Of a DNA stretch of 31,327 nucleotides, positions 1 through 9,110 are shown piece after piece; the stretch's first letter is position 1; each line of letters starts with the position of its first letter. The notes beneath the pieces are model-generated. The model had not been told where the DNA came from. It saw only the letters and a list, made by a program, of their open reading frames with translations, and searched no databases. The stretch is from the NCBI GenBank assembly GCA_016705545.1, contig JADIYA010000016.1, positions 1 to 31,327 of the forward strand, read 5' to 3'. The DNA comes from Flavobacteriales bacterium. Lineage in GTDB: Bacteria > Bacteroidota > Bacteroidia > Flavobacteriales_F > PHOS-HE28. The position numbers were made by a program, and so were the translations under genes.

Positions 1-627
1 CTGCAGGAGCAAGGTGGATGCACAACTGGACCTGCCTGTGGGCTACTACACCACCTACGGCGGTGCCGGCTGAGAATTATCGTCGAGGCCAAGAAGCGCC
101 TGGTGGTGGCGAGGAAGATTGCCTGCCTGCGCTGATCGCCACTGCTGCTCGCTTCGCCTTCGGCTCCTGAAGCTGAGGCTCCTCGTCTTCAGTGGTGCCG
201 CTCTCCGCGATGGGCGGCGTGTTCGTTGGCAGGACAGGGCATGTGCCCTTCCCAGCATTTTCGGCGGGAGTTGGCTTCTGTTGCGTTGTTCGGTTAATGG
301 CGGTGCTGAACGGCATCGTGCTGGTCGACGAGTTCGAGCACCTGGCCAAGAGCGGGCTGAAGGACGTAATGCCGAACCGCATCAGGCGGGGCACCGCGAC
401 GGTGCGTCCGGTGCTGATGACCGCCAGCGTGGCCTCCCCTGGGCTCGGCATGGCCCTGAGCAACTGCGCTGGTGCGGAAGTGCAACGCCCCTTGTTACAG
501 TGGTCATCGGCGGACTCATCACCGCCACCTTCCTTACCCTCTTCGGTACTATCTCACTTTCCACATGCTGGCCTTCCGGAAGCCGAAGAACGGCCGGACG
601 ATCGAAGGCGCGAAACCCGCAGTGTGA
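1..627 (+). CDS. CusA/CzcA-family heavy-metal efflux RND transporter, C-terminal part
   Basis: This is the C-terminal end of an inner-membrane RND pump that drives metal ions (family: Cu/Ag or Co/Zn/Cd) out through a tripartite channel using the proton gradient. The 5' end lies outside the window. Family signatures occur in order: VDAQLDLPVGYYTTYGG at the edge, AVLNGIVLVDEFEHLAK, RRGTATVRPVLMTASVAS and ALSNCAGAEVQRPL, followed by a hydrophobic stretch and a basic tail KPKNGRTIEGAKPAV ending in TGA at 625-627. At least five frame changes are needed, mainly at 75-300 and near 480-545, so the local sequence is poor. The stop overlaps the GTG start of the TolC-like gene (GTGA), consistent with an operon. 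The family is clear; the metal cannot be assigned. Confidence 0.85.
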
Positions 628-1871
628 TCGTCCATATCGCCTTGGTCGGTGCTCCGCTTTGGCGCAGGCGCAATCGACCATGTTGCCCATCACACTGGAA
701 CGGGCGGTGGACAATTGCATGCGGAACAACCTTTCTACCTGAAGGGCGCGGCCCGCACATGGCGAGGCCGAGGAAGCGCTCATCGGCAGTGGATGCCGGA
801 CACCACGTTCAACATCCACGACTTCAGTGCGGACAGGTCAATACCAGCACGAACGACGACCGCATCGGCTTCTCGCAGAGCCTGTCCTTTCCCACGGTCT
901 ATGCACAACGGCGTTGCTGAAGCACAACGCGCCTGGCGTCCGCTGGAACCTGGCCCTGCGCCAGCGCAAGTACACAGGTGAAACAGACTACCACGAAGTG
1001 CTCGTGCTCCGCGAACGAGTTGCGCTTACTCCCGGGAGAGGCTGACTGGCATTTACACGCTGGCCGTCACCGGTGAGCAGCTGCGCTCGGAGCCTGGGGT
1101 CCAGCAACGTACTGCAACGCGCCACCGCCGCACACAAGCGATGCTGATGCGTGCCCGCGTGCAACAGGTGAAAACCGACCTGGAACAGGCCCGCACAGGC
1201 TCGCGCAGTTCTTGGTGAACCTGTCGGGTACGCCGATCTTTCACCCACGGTGATCATCGGAACCCTTTACATCCCGCTCAAGCCAGGTCCTTCCCGATGA
1301 TGCCCAGCGACCCGGCCGTTCAGCTGCACCCGTGGTCCGCGCCGCGAACGAACGAGTGGCTTCCGCCGATGCACGCTGGCGCATGGAACGCTCCACCCTG
1401 CTACCGAAGACACCACGCTCAGGGTGTCGACCCATGACGTTAGCCTGATCGCCTTCCAGATGGCTCGCTGATGCACGGTCGCGATGATCGGTTCACCATA
1501 GTGCCGGGATCGGTGTTGCCCTTGTTCTTCAGTGCACGGTCCGCAGGGACGAGGCCGCGCGCCGTGACACAGAAACGCGCCACCAACGAGACCGCGGCCC
1601 CTGACGCAGGAGAGATCCCACTTACCTGGTACGGCAGGCGCATTAACGCTTCCACCGCCCAACTCGCCCCGCGTGGAGGCCTTCAGATAGGGGCCACGCA
1701 GGGAAGCCGAACCCCGCCGCTCCCGCTGAGAAGCCTACCTCAATGGCCAGATCGACCTGATCGAATGGAGCTTGCTCCTGTGACTCCATCACCCTTTCCA
1801 TGGAATACCTCCGATGCGCTCGGGCCCTCGGCCGCGCCAGCATCGCGCTCCGCGCCTTCAACGAACAATGA
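624..1871 (+). CDS. TolC-family outer-membrane efflux channel (frameshifted)
   Basis: This is the outer-membrane factor of the same efflux system. A GTG at 624 overlaps the pump's stop and begins a signal-peptide-like segment (VIVHIALVGA) before AQAQSTMLPITLERAVDN, the usual mature start of this family. Recognisable pieces follow in order: STNDDRIGFSQSLSFPTVYA, YHEVLVLRERVAL, VQQVKTDLEQAR, RVASADARWRMERSTLLP, QKRATNE, YLNGQIDLIEWSLLL and a C-terminus ALGRASIALRAFNEQ ending in TGA at 1869-1871. About ten indels separate these pieces, so no single frame spans the gene. The length (about 415 residues) fits the family. The stop overlaps the ATG of the adaptor gene (ATGA), which supports both the reading and the operon. 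Residue-level interpretation is unsafe here. Confidence 0.8.
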
Positions 1872-3085
1872 ACCACCACGCATCGGGCCCGTCAACTTCC
1901 GATAATTCAGCACGTTCGACCCGGTGGGTCGATACTGCAAAGTCACTTCTTGGTAGCACCTGCGCTACACTACTAACGCTTACTGCTTCACCATACAACG
2001 GCGGACCACCGACGGATGCTATTGCCGCCGCATCGTCCGAAACCACGGTCAGCCTCACTGCCGACCGGTTGAAGAACGCCGGCATCGTCACGGGCAAGGC
2101 TGAGCGGCGCTCGTGGGTCTGGTGATGCCCGTGCAGGGCGTGGTGGACGTTACCACCAGAACTCGGCCGAGCATCAAAGCGCACCGATAAACGCTACCGC
2201 ATCCACGGACCTGCTGCCCGGCGCTGGCGAGACCCGAAAGGGCAGACGCTCGCCATCTGGAAGATCCGCGCTTCATCCAGCTTCAACAAGACTGCCTGGT
2301 GAAAGCCGAAGGCAAGGTGAAGATGCTGTCACGGACTTTGATTGGCAGAGAAGGCCCTCAACGACTTCAAGACCACCGGCGACAAGGTGTTCCAGGAAGC
2401 GACCGCGGAGCTCAACACGCAGAAGGTGACCTTGCGCTCACTGGGCGAACAGCTGCGGCTCATCGGCGTGGACCCGACCGCACTCACCTCGGAGAGCATC
2501 TCGCGCGGCGTGGCCCTGCGCTCGCCCATCCACGGCTGGGTGGCGGTAACGACCACGTGAACATGGGGCGACCCGTGCAACCCGCAGACATCCTCTTCGA
2601 ACTGGTGGATTTTAAGGACATCCACCTGGCGTTGGCTGCATCTTCGAGAGGACCTTGCCGAACATGCGCGTGGGAGCCAGGAGGTGCACGCACGGCCCCC
2701 GCGCATCCCGATGACGAGTACGAGGCCAGGGTGATGCCGTGGGCCGCAGCCTCGACGCGGACCGCAGCACCATCGTGCTGCCACTTCACCACAAGACCCA
2801 CGGGGACCTGGTACCCGGCAACGGCCGTGAGCGCCGCATGAGATCGGTTAGGATGCCGTGTGGTGCGTGCCCGAAAAGACCGTGGTGCTGCGGCCCGAAG
2901 GTCAGGCCGTGTTCACCGCCAACATGGACGGCAGCGCACACCATGGTGCCCGTCAGCACCGGGGCGAACGAGTACGGCTACTTCAGGCTCACGTGGATCG
3001 GCGCTGAACTCCGGCAACGGTCGTGTGGGCGGTCAAGGGTGCGTACGGCCTGCTCTCGACGCTGAAGAACAGCTGGAGGGAATGA
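1868..3085 (+). CDS. Efflux RND periplasmic adaptor, CusB/HlyD type (frameshifted)
   Basis: This is the membrane-fusion protein that links the RND pump to the TolC channel. It starts at ATG 1868, overlapping the channel gene's stop. Recognisable elements are TTVSLTADRLKNAGIVTGKAE, a barrel-sandwich segment ending in LEDPRFIQLQQD, the hairpin region KALNDFKTTGDKVFQEATAE and SLGEQLRLIGVDP, the second half of the lipoyl-like domain GVALRSPIHGWVAVT and RPVQPADILFELVDFKDIHL, the beta-barrel YEARV, and a C-terminal VKGAYGLLSTLKNSWRE ending in TGA at 3083-3085. Roughly eight indels break it. A clean signal peptide or lipobox is not visible after the start; LLGSTCATLLTL near residue 30 could be its damaged remnant. 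Gene order pump, channel, adaptor is common in Bacteroidota. Confidence 0.8.
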
Positions 3086-3115
3086 AGTTGACCGAGCGGC
3101 CTCGACCCATTGGTC

Positions 3116-3137
3116 CCGCCACTCGACCGTGTGGCGG
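3116..3137 (+). terminator. Possible hairpin after the efflux operon
   Basis: CCGCCAC (3116-3122) and GTGGCGG (3131-3137) form a perfect 7-bp GC-rich stem with an 8-nt loop, 30 nt after the adaptor's stop and before the CHAT gene. There is no T-tract, so an intrinsic terminator is only a suggestion. Confidence 0.3.
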
Positions 3138-3209
3138 AATGCATGACGTCGGATGCATCCTCTCGCTTCCAGTCGAGGTGTCTTACCGACATCGCGCACG
3201 CCACCGCTG

Positions 3210-3217
3210 TATCCTTG
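3210..3217 (+). promoter_or_regulatory. Possible Bacteroidota -7 element for the CHAT gene
   Basis: TATCCTTG differs from the Bacteroidota -7 consensus TAnnTTTG by one base and sits 40 nt before the ATG at 3257. No convincing -33 TTTG is present at the expected distance. Weak evidence. Confidence 0.25.
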
Positions 3218-3256
3218 CCGGGATGATGCGTGTTTGGGACGCAGGTGCCCAGACGG

Positions 3257-5577
3257 ATGATTCCGATGCTCCGCCGCTTCGTCTTCCCACTCGCCATCCT
3301 CGCGACGACGTGCGTTGCGCGGCGGGGATGTGATCGCGCTCCGCCAAGCCCGACGGCAACTGGAAGAGAGAAGCGAGAACAGAGGCCTCACAACCTGAGC
3401 AACATTGACGGTGAGAACAGAACAACGTAGGCGGGTGAGCGTTGGAAATCCGCAAACGCGCATTCAGGGATAGCTGGTCAGAAGCCGCCGTGGGCGCATG
3501 CCTACCAAGCGCGCTACCACAACTACATAGCGCTCCACCCGGTTGGGCATGGGTGATGGCACGGCAGCAGGCCGAACGGGCGAAACGAGCGCTCCGGGCG
3601 CGGTCAGGCAATGTCGCTCCGAGCGAGCGCATCCTCATTCTGCGCGAGTATGCATACGCATACAAGGTCTCCGAGATGAGTGGCTCATTGGATGATCAAA
3701 CCCGCTTGGCACGCACGCGAGCGTTCTTCCGCGAAGCGCTACGCTCGGCAGTCGATGCGCGTGACACGGCCATGATCGCCCAGATCACGCATGACATCGG
3801 CAACACCTTCACAGATGAAGTAGGGCGATACAACCAAGAGCTGCCTCGCTCGGAACTACAGAACCTCGCGGACAGCGGCCTGTGGCACTACCGCCGTTCG
3901 ATCGCGTTGATGACCGCCGCTGGAATGGGGGATGGCGAAAGCGTCATGATGGACCACCTCACCACCGCGCTCATATATCGTTCCGCCTATGGCGCCGATA
4001 GCGCAAGGCAGGCCGTCGCATCCTATGACCGTGCGTTGCGCACCATGCTTCGCAATTCCGGTCGTGCTTCGGATGTCGATCCGCTGATCTACGAGCCGCG
4101 AATAACGAACAAGGCTCAAATGGTGGAATTGCTCTACCTGCGTTCGCTATCGTTAGCTGATCCTGAGGCGGAACACAGGGGGGATGCACGACAGGTCGAA
4201 CTCGCGCTCCATAGCCTCGAAGCCGCGGTACCCTATTGGGAAGCGATGCTGCGCGAATACAAGAGCCGAGATCTGCACAAGGTCATTGGCAGCTACAGTC
4301 ACTTCCCGTTTCGATATGGCACCTATCTGGCTGCCGAGCTCTTCCTACTTACCGGCGACAGCTTACGGCTGCGCCAAGCGATCGATTGGAGCGAACGCAA
4401 CCGGGTTGGGTCGGACCAGCGCGACTTGCTGCGTGCTGGTGGATCACCAAGAACGAATCCAACACAGGCACGGGGGTTACCCTCAGTACCTCCAAACGCC
4501 GTGCTTTATCGCATTCCACGTCGCTGCGCGATGCGCCTTTGCTACCGCCGGGAACACGACACCTGATCGGACCGAAGTCTTGGATGGCTACGCCCCATCA
4601 GATCGACGTGTGGAGCAAGCTACTGCGCGGAAGCCATGAACGCGAGCGACATTCGCGCTTACCAACGAACAGCCTTTGCGCTGTGAAACGTCCCGGTCCC
4701 GCACTGCTGACCGAGGACGTCCGAAGGTTATCATCGTTCCCAGCGAGCGGTTGGGAACCATCCCCTTCGAAGCATTGGTGACCGGATACAACACCTGCCA
4801 CGCGTTGGAGCGAACTGCACTACGTTCAGAATCGCTGGCAGGTGCGCTATGCACGCACCATGCGCGAAGCACTTGGACCGGCCACCGTGCTACCGAATCA
4901 GCCCATGCGCTTCATGGTCGCGCGGGCAGCTGGTCGATCGCCTCTTCCTTTTGCAATGCAACTGGCCAACGAACAGGAAGGGTGGCACGACGGCCCGGTC
5001 GCGTGCCGCGTCGCCCGGTTCGATGCAAGTGTTTGCGCCGCTGCATATCGCGACGCATGGAGAAGTGCCATCGGAACCTGATGGACTTCCACGTCTCTTG
5101 CTCGATGACGGCTCGATCACTATCGTAGAACTCGACAGCGTGCGCTGTACTTCTCCCTTCATAGTTCTCAGCACCTGCTCCAGTGGTGAAGGGCGGGTCT
5201 ACATCGGTGAAGGCACACTGAGCCTTGCGCATTCCTTCTTGCGTGGTGGGGCGAAAGCCGTGGTGCAAACCCTTTGGCCCGTGGATGACCAGGCGACGAG
5301 CGAGATCCTTGGTCAGATGTACATGTACATGGAGAACCGGCTTTCTGCGGACGAGGCTTTGGCAAAAGCAAAGCGAGCCTTCGTGAAGAACCACGCCGAT
5401 GACGCGCTCAGCAATCCCTTCTATTGGAGCGGTATCGTGTTTACTGGTAGCGAAGTCCGTCCACCGGAGCGGAGTAGATGGATCTGGTGGACAAGTGGTG
5501 CGGCGCTGTTGCTCGCCGCAGTGGGCTACAGGTCATTCAGGCGCTCCAGAAGACCGCGCGCCTTACCTGCCAACTGA
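3257..5577 (+). CDS. Secreted, membrane-anchored TPR-CHAT protein (caspase-like protease; frameshifted)
   Basis: CHAT domains are caspase-fold cysteine proteases, usually fused to TPR repeats. From ATG 3257 the N-terminus looks like a signal peptide (MIPMLRRFVFPLAILATTCV). A long alpha-helical TPR-like region covers about 3600-4400 (for example DARDTAMIAQITHDIGNTF and LWHYRRSIALMTAAG). The CHAT domain begins with IVPSERLGTIPFEALV near 4733. The catalytic dyad is visible: His in HIATHGE (codon 5056-5058) and Cys in VLSTCSSGEG (codon 5176-5178), followed by SFLRGGAKAVVQTLWPVDD and NPFYWSGIVFTG. A C-terminal membrane helix (WIWWTSGAALLLAAVGY) and a basic tail follow. Topology therefore suggests a periplasmic protease anchored at its C-terminus. 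Frame changes occur near 3325, 3370-3440, 4440 and several times at 4480-5030; the catalytic part after 5030 is clean. Its end overlaps the convergent anti-sigma gene by 52 nt. The substrate is unknown. Confidence 0.85.
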
Positions 5578-6251
5578 GCATCCGGCGCGTTCGTGACTTG
5601 TTCGAGTTGCTCGCGCGCAAGAGCTACATCCCCAGCATGAAGTGCACAGAGAGCGGCGTGATAGCGTGCTTGGGGATGGAACCGGCTTCCATCCAGAACA
5701 AGATCGAATCGAACACGCGCCCCGGCGCAATTTTCAGAACGCGCTGCCACGACACCTGCGAAGTAGTTGAGCGTATCGTTCATCGGATCGCGGGCCAGTG
5801 AAGCGTTCAACAAGACCCCGGCTGTGGCCAGATCACCTTGCTTGTAGGCGTTCATGATAGCGTCCATGCTCCCACTCGAACCCATGAGCACAGGAAGCCC
5901 CGGCTCCGTGTAGGCGAACTCGATCGCTAGCTCCTGTGGAGTATCGCGCGGGATCAACCACCAAGCAGTTACACCGATCACCAAGACCGCTGCAGCGGCC
6001 CACCACCAACGCATTGAACCCGTCCGTGTTCCACCATCCAAGGTCGTATCCGCATCGATCAAGGCTCGGCGAAGCCGCTCTTCGCCCAAAGCCTGTAGAC
6101 CGGACAATGTCTTCCGCGCTGCATCCAGATCCGCCCGCAGCGCAGGATCTCCTTCCACTTCGCGCTCGAAAGCAGTACGCTCCGTAGCGTCCAGTTCCCC
6201 TTCCAGGTACTGCACCACACGTTGCATCCGCTCGTTCGGCATCTCCTCCAT
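5526..6251 (-). CDS. Membrane anti-sigma factor-like protein with a periplasmic helical domain
   Basis: An intact 241-residue protein. ATG at 6251 overlaps the sigma-factor stop (TGATG), so the two are translationally coupled, and I prefer it to the GTG one codon upstream. Residues 1-65 form a helical cytoplasmic segment (RVVQYLEGELDATERTAFE) typical of anti-sigma N-termini, although I see no HxxxCxxC zinc motif. One membrane helix (RWWWAAAAVLVIGVTAWW, about residues 81-98) follows. The C-terminal part, about 105-241, looks like TPR-type helices (GDLATAGVLLNASLARDP, ARYHAALCALHAGDVALARE), predicted to be periplasmic. It is expected to sequester the ECF sigma factor at the membrane until a signal, possibly proteolysis, releases it. 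The function is inferred from coupling and architecture, not from a family-specific motif. Confidence 0.75.
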   Translation of the reverse strand: MEEMPNERMQRVVQYLEGELDATERTAFEREVEGDPALRADLDAARKTLSGLQALGEERLRRALIDADTTLDGGTRTGSMRWWWAAAAVLVIGVTAWWLIPRDTPQELAIEFAYTEPGLPVLMGSSGSMDAIMNAYKQGDLATAGVLLNASLARDPMNDTLNYFAGVVAARSENCAGARVRFDLVLDGSRFHPQARYHAALCALHAGDVALAREQLEQVTNAPDAQLAGKARGLLERLNDL

Positions 6252-6811
6252 CACAGCAGCAGCATTTTGGTCGAGCGCACCAAGGCGATCAGGCGTTGCA
6301 AGGCGAAGTGTTTCTTCTTTTTCGCCACGTTGCGGTTCTTCAAGCCCAAGGCTTCGGCCACCGCGTCCATGTCCTTGCCTTCCAAGTAGTACAGCTCCAG
6401 CACGCGGCGGTCGTCCGGTTTCAATTCGGCCAGTCGCTGGCGCACCAGTTCGGCGGTGGCTTCCTTCTCCTGCTCGTCCATGCTGTTGGTAGCAAGCAGG
6501 TGGTCCGGGATACCATGCGCCTGTTCATCCAGGGCATCATGCCGACGCACCACGCGCAAGTGCGTGAGCAGGTGGTTGCGGCCCACGGCGAAGAGGTATG
6601 TCCGCACCGAGCAGTTCAATGCGGTCACCTCGCCCGCTCGCGACTTCCGGTACAGCACGATCACCGCCTCCTGGAAAGCATCGCGCGCTTCCTCCTCGCG
6701 CACTTGGTATTGCTGCCGCGCCCATTTCACGAAGGCATTGCGGTGCTCTGCATAGAGCGCGCGGTACCAGTCGTGGTCTTCTTGCTGGGCAGCTTGGAGA
6801 GTGTGCTCCAT
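6251..6811 (-). CDS. ECF-type RNA polymerase sigma factor
   Basis: An intact 186-residue sigma-70-family protein. ATG 6811 was chosen because the reading frame upstream of it has no sigma homology and runs through the divergent lipoprotein promoter region. Sigma region 2 covers about residues 16-95 (WYRALYAEHRNAFVKWARQQ, ARDAFQEAVIVLYRKSRAG, RTYLFAVGRNHLLTHLR). Region 4 covers about 122-180 (RLAELKPDDRRVLELYYLEG, then the helix-turn-helix MDAVAEALGLKNRNVAKKK). There is no extended N-terminal domain, which fits the extracytoplasmic-function type. It is the first gene of a coupled pair with the anti-sigma factor and is divergent from a lipoprotein gene, with an inverted repeat between them. The regulon is unknown; the lipoprotein is a plausible target. 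Confidence 0.9.
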   Translation of the reverse strand: MEHTLQAAQQEDHDWYRALYAEHRNAFVKWARQQYQVREEEARDAFQEAVIVLYRKSRAGEVTALNCSVRTYLFAVGRNHLLTHLRVVRRHDALDEQAHGIPDHLLATNSMDEQEKEATAELVRQRLAELKPDDRRVLELYYLEGKDMDAVAEALGLKNRNVAKKKKHFALQRLIALVRSTKMLLL

Positions 6812-6826
6812 GGAGTAGGGCAAGGT

Positions 6827-6866
6827 AGGGGTGGTATCCTTTTCGGGGGTTCGGATACTCACCCCT
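6827..6866. promoter_or_regulatory. Imperfect inverted repeat between divergent sigma and lipoprotein genes
   Basis: AGGGGTGGTATCC (6827-6839) is the near-exact reverse complement of GGATACTCACCCCT (6853-6866), whose complement reads AGGGGTGAGTATCC; the arms differ by one substitution/insertion around a 13-nt spacer. It fills most of the 62-nt region between the sigma start (6811) and the lipoprotein start (6874). It could be a dimeric operator, a matched pair of ECF promoter elements facing opposite ways, or an RNA hairpin hiding the lipoprotein start. Confidence 0.5.
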
Positions 6867-6873
6867 GAGAGCC

Positions 6874-7395
6874 ATGTACAACCTACTGAAACGTCCATCA
6901 TTGCTTTCAACCATTGTCGTCGCCGCGTTGCTGCTCGGATGCAAGAAGGAGGACGACGCGGCACCATCGCCTACAACGAGCACTATCTCGTCGATGTGCA
7001 TTGGGGGGTGGAGCGTGGACTCTACCTACTTGCCCTCTAGTGGCCAGTATTATCCTGTCATACCGAAAACCTACACGTTCTCCACCAACGGACAATTGAC
7101 GATCTCCTCGTTAGGAGGGGTACAAAGCACACCGACGTTCCAAGTCGTCGAAGAATTGTCTTCATCTGGACCGAATGAGGTCGGCCGAACGTTGATCTGG
7201 GCAACAGACACGGCCAGCGCGCCAGACGTGCACTCTGTAATGCTGTTGATCCACCAAAGTGCTTCCGAAGGCTTTCTGCTCATTAGCACTTCCTTGGTCC
7301 ATGAGAGTCCCTGGAATACCTTGGCCTCAGTGAATGAGGATCTGGTGGTCAGCGGCAATCCCATTTTCCCGGCGTGGGCCAAATGCCGCCAATAA
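6874..7395 (+). CDS. Lipoprotein, possibly lipocalin-like
   Basis: An intact 173-residue protein with a signal peptide and lipobox (VVAALLLGC, Cys23 followed by KKEDD), so it is a predicted lipoprotein. The mature part begins with a low-complexity PSPTTSTISS linker and then a beta-rich sequence, GGWSVDSTYLP and KTYTFSTNGQLTISS. This resembles the W-plus-strand opening of small lipocalin-like lipoproteins in Bacteroidota, but the similarity is weak and I do not assign a family. It is transcribed divergently from the ECF sigma gene and shares the inverted repeat with it, so it may be controlled by that sigma factor. The next gene begins 9 nt downstream and may be co-transcribed. Confidence 0.75.
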   Translation: MYNLLKRPSLLSTIVVAALLLGCKKEDDAAPSPTTSTISSMCIGGWSVDSTYLPSSGQYYPVIPKTYTFSTNGQLTISSLGGVQSTPTFQVVEELSSSGPNEVGRTLIWATDTASAPDVHSVMLLIHQSASEGFLLISTSLVHESPWNTLASVNEDLVVSGNPIFPAWAKCRQ

Positions 7396-7404
7396 CAAAA
7401 CAGC

Positions 7405-8981
7405 ATGAAACACCATTACGCAACCTCTTTCGCTGTGCTCTTTAGTAGCACGCTCATGGCACAAGTTCCGCTTGGCTTCCTGCCAACAGGCTTGTTGCAT
7501 GGTGCCCATTCAGTGGAAACGCCATTGATGAAAGCGGCAACGGTCATGACCTCGTGGTCAACGGCGCCACCCTCTCGGCTGACCGCCATGGCCTCGCGGC
7601 TAGAGCCTGCACCTTCAATGGCTCAAACAACCACAGAACGGTGGTAGCTCTCCCGCTTTTGAGATCCTCGGCGATCGGACACTTTCGGTTGGATACGACC
7701 AGGGTGAACCTACCCGATGATCAGGCATAGTCGGATACATCGGTAGTTCTGGACCGCGAGGCCATGCTGGATACTACCTCAAGAAGGCTGCCGGGCAATG
7801 GGATGTTGGCCGCTTACGAGGATAGTGCGCTTTGGGGAAGTGGTCAGTACGGTGCGGCCTGGAGCGATGCAGCATATGGACCCGGACAATGGCACCATCT
7901 GGTTCATTGGCGGAGTGGAGGGTACCACCTATCTGTACGTTGATGGCGTACTTCAGAGCAGCAGCTATACGCTAACCCCATACTTTCTGAACTCGAGTTC
8001 CTTGTTGGATGGAGCGGTTCGGCAGGACAGTACTTCCATGGTGAAATCGACGATATCGGACTTTGGGACGAGCACTGACCCCGGCGAGATCACAGGTTTA
8101 CCAGGAGGAGGCCCGACCGGATGTTTGATCGCCAGCTACCCCTAGATGGCAACGCCCTTGATGCCACTGGCAACGGCCATGATAGTAGTGTGTTCGGCGC
8201 TACGGATGCGATCGGGACATGATGGTGGAGAGCTGCTATCACTTTGACGGTACGGACGATTTCATCAAGCTGGCTGGCACTTGGGCGGGGTTGAACAGGA
8301 CAATCACCGCCTGGATCAATCCTGATGAGTTAACACAGTTCAACCCAGTCTTCTCGAAGGGACACGACCGTTAAGGAGTGCGCTCGAGCTTGTCGTGAAC
8401 ATCAATGAGCAACCCGATTCCAGCAAACTGTACAAAGGCACGGACTTCGAGACTGTGCTGGTGGTGGAGACTCTTTTTCGAACCTCGACAATAGTGATAC
8501 AAGCCGGCATTTGGACATGCGTGGCAATGACCATATCAATGGCGTTGAGGTGGCAACCTATGGTGACCTGGATCCTGGCTACTGGTTCGAGAACATGTGC
8601 CCTGGCGGCATCAACACCTATATAGGCATGTCGAGCAGACCCCTGAACACGGAGTATTTCAAAGGCCGTATTGATGATGTCCAGGTCTATGATTGTGCGC
8701 TGAGCGCATCGGAGATCGCCAGCCTATGCGATCTGACGACCTCTGTGACGCAGCAGCAGAGTCCACCATCCACGCTCTACCCCAACCCGTCCACGGGCAT
8801 CATCCATCTCTCGCCATTGCCGCCCAACACGGAAGTGCGGGTCTTCGATGCCATTGGGCGCATTCATTACTCCGAGCGCGTCGCCTCGTCCGGAGCGTTG
8901 AGCATCGACCTCTCGGAGCTGGCTAACGGAACCTATTTTGTCCGTGCCGGAGGCGATACTTGGACGATTGTCCGGAACTGA
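7405..8981 (+). CDS. LamG-domain secreted protein with T9SS sorting tail (frameshifted)
   Basis: This is a secreted, probably surface-attached or released protein. It has a signal peptide (MKHHYATSFAVLFSSTLMAQ) and two concanavalin-like LamG/laminin-G units. Each opens with a variant of AYYPxxGNAxDxxGNGHD: frame-corrected near 7500-7560 and again as SYPLDGNALDATGNGHDSS near 8130-8190. Each closes with an ID-D-Y/W-D element (EIDDIGLWDEHLTPGEI when corrected near 8045; RIDDVQVYDCALSASEIASL at 8668). The C-terminus (STLYPNPSTGIIHLSPLP, ending in GTYFVRAGGDTWTIVRN) is a type A T9SS sorting domain. Frame changes lie near 7495, 7640-7800, 7850, 8030-8220, 8370 and 8480; the last 460 nt are clean. 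LamG domains usually bind glycans or proteins; the ligand is unknown. Confidence 0.8.
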
Positions 8982-8987
8982 CCACGT

Positions 8988-9095
8988 TTGAAGGCCTGGT
9001 GGAAAAGCCAACGCGATCAGCTCATCTGGTGGATCGCGCTTATCGTGGGCTTGGGCACCTTGCTGGTGTTCGGCTCCTACCTGCAAAGCGATTGA
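8988..9095 (+). CDS. Possible 35-residue single-pass membrane peptide
   Basis: A TTG-initiated frame 6 nt after the stop of the LamG gene and in phase with it encodes a short basic/amphipathic start (KAWWKSQRDQ), one strong membrane helix (LIWWIALIVGLGTLLVFGSYL) and an acidic end. Its composition is that of a real small membrane protein, but the weak start codon and high local error rate make it uncertain. It ends 15 nt before the convergent ATPase stop. Confidence 0.4.
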   Translation: MKAWWKSQRDQLIWWIALIVGLGTLLVFGSYLQSD

Positions 9096-9110
9096 GCAAG
9101 GCACTCCCTT

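Noticed and set aside
4430..5040. Programmed frameshifting or separate small genes inside the CHAT gene
   Set aside because: Several different frame changes without slippery heptamers or hairpins are better explained by sequencing indels; the pieces line up as one TPR-CHAT protein.
3257..6811. A type III-E CRISPR (Craspase-like) locus, suggested by TPR-CHAT and a sigma factor
   Set aside because: No gRAMP/Cas7-11 gene, no Csx30/Csx31-like gene that I can recognise and no repeat-spacer array are present in the window.
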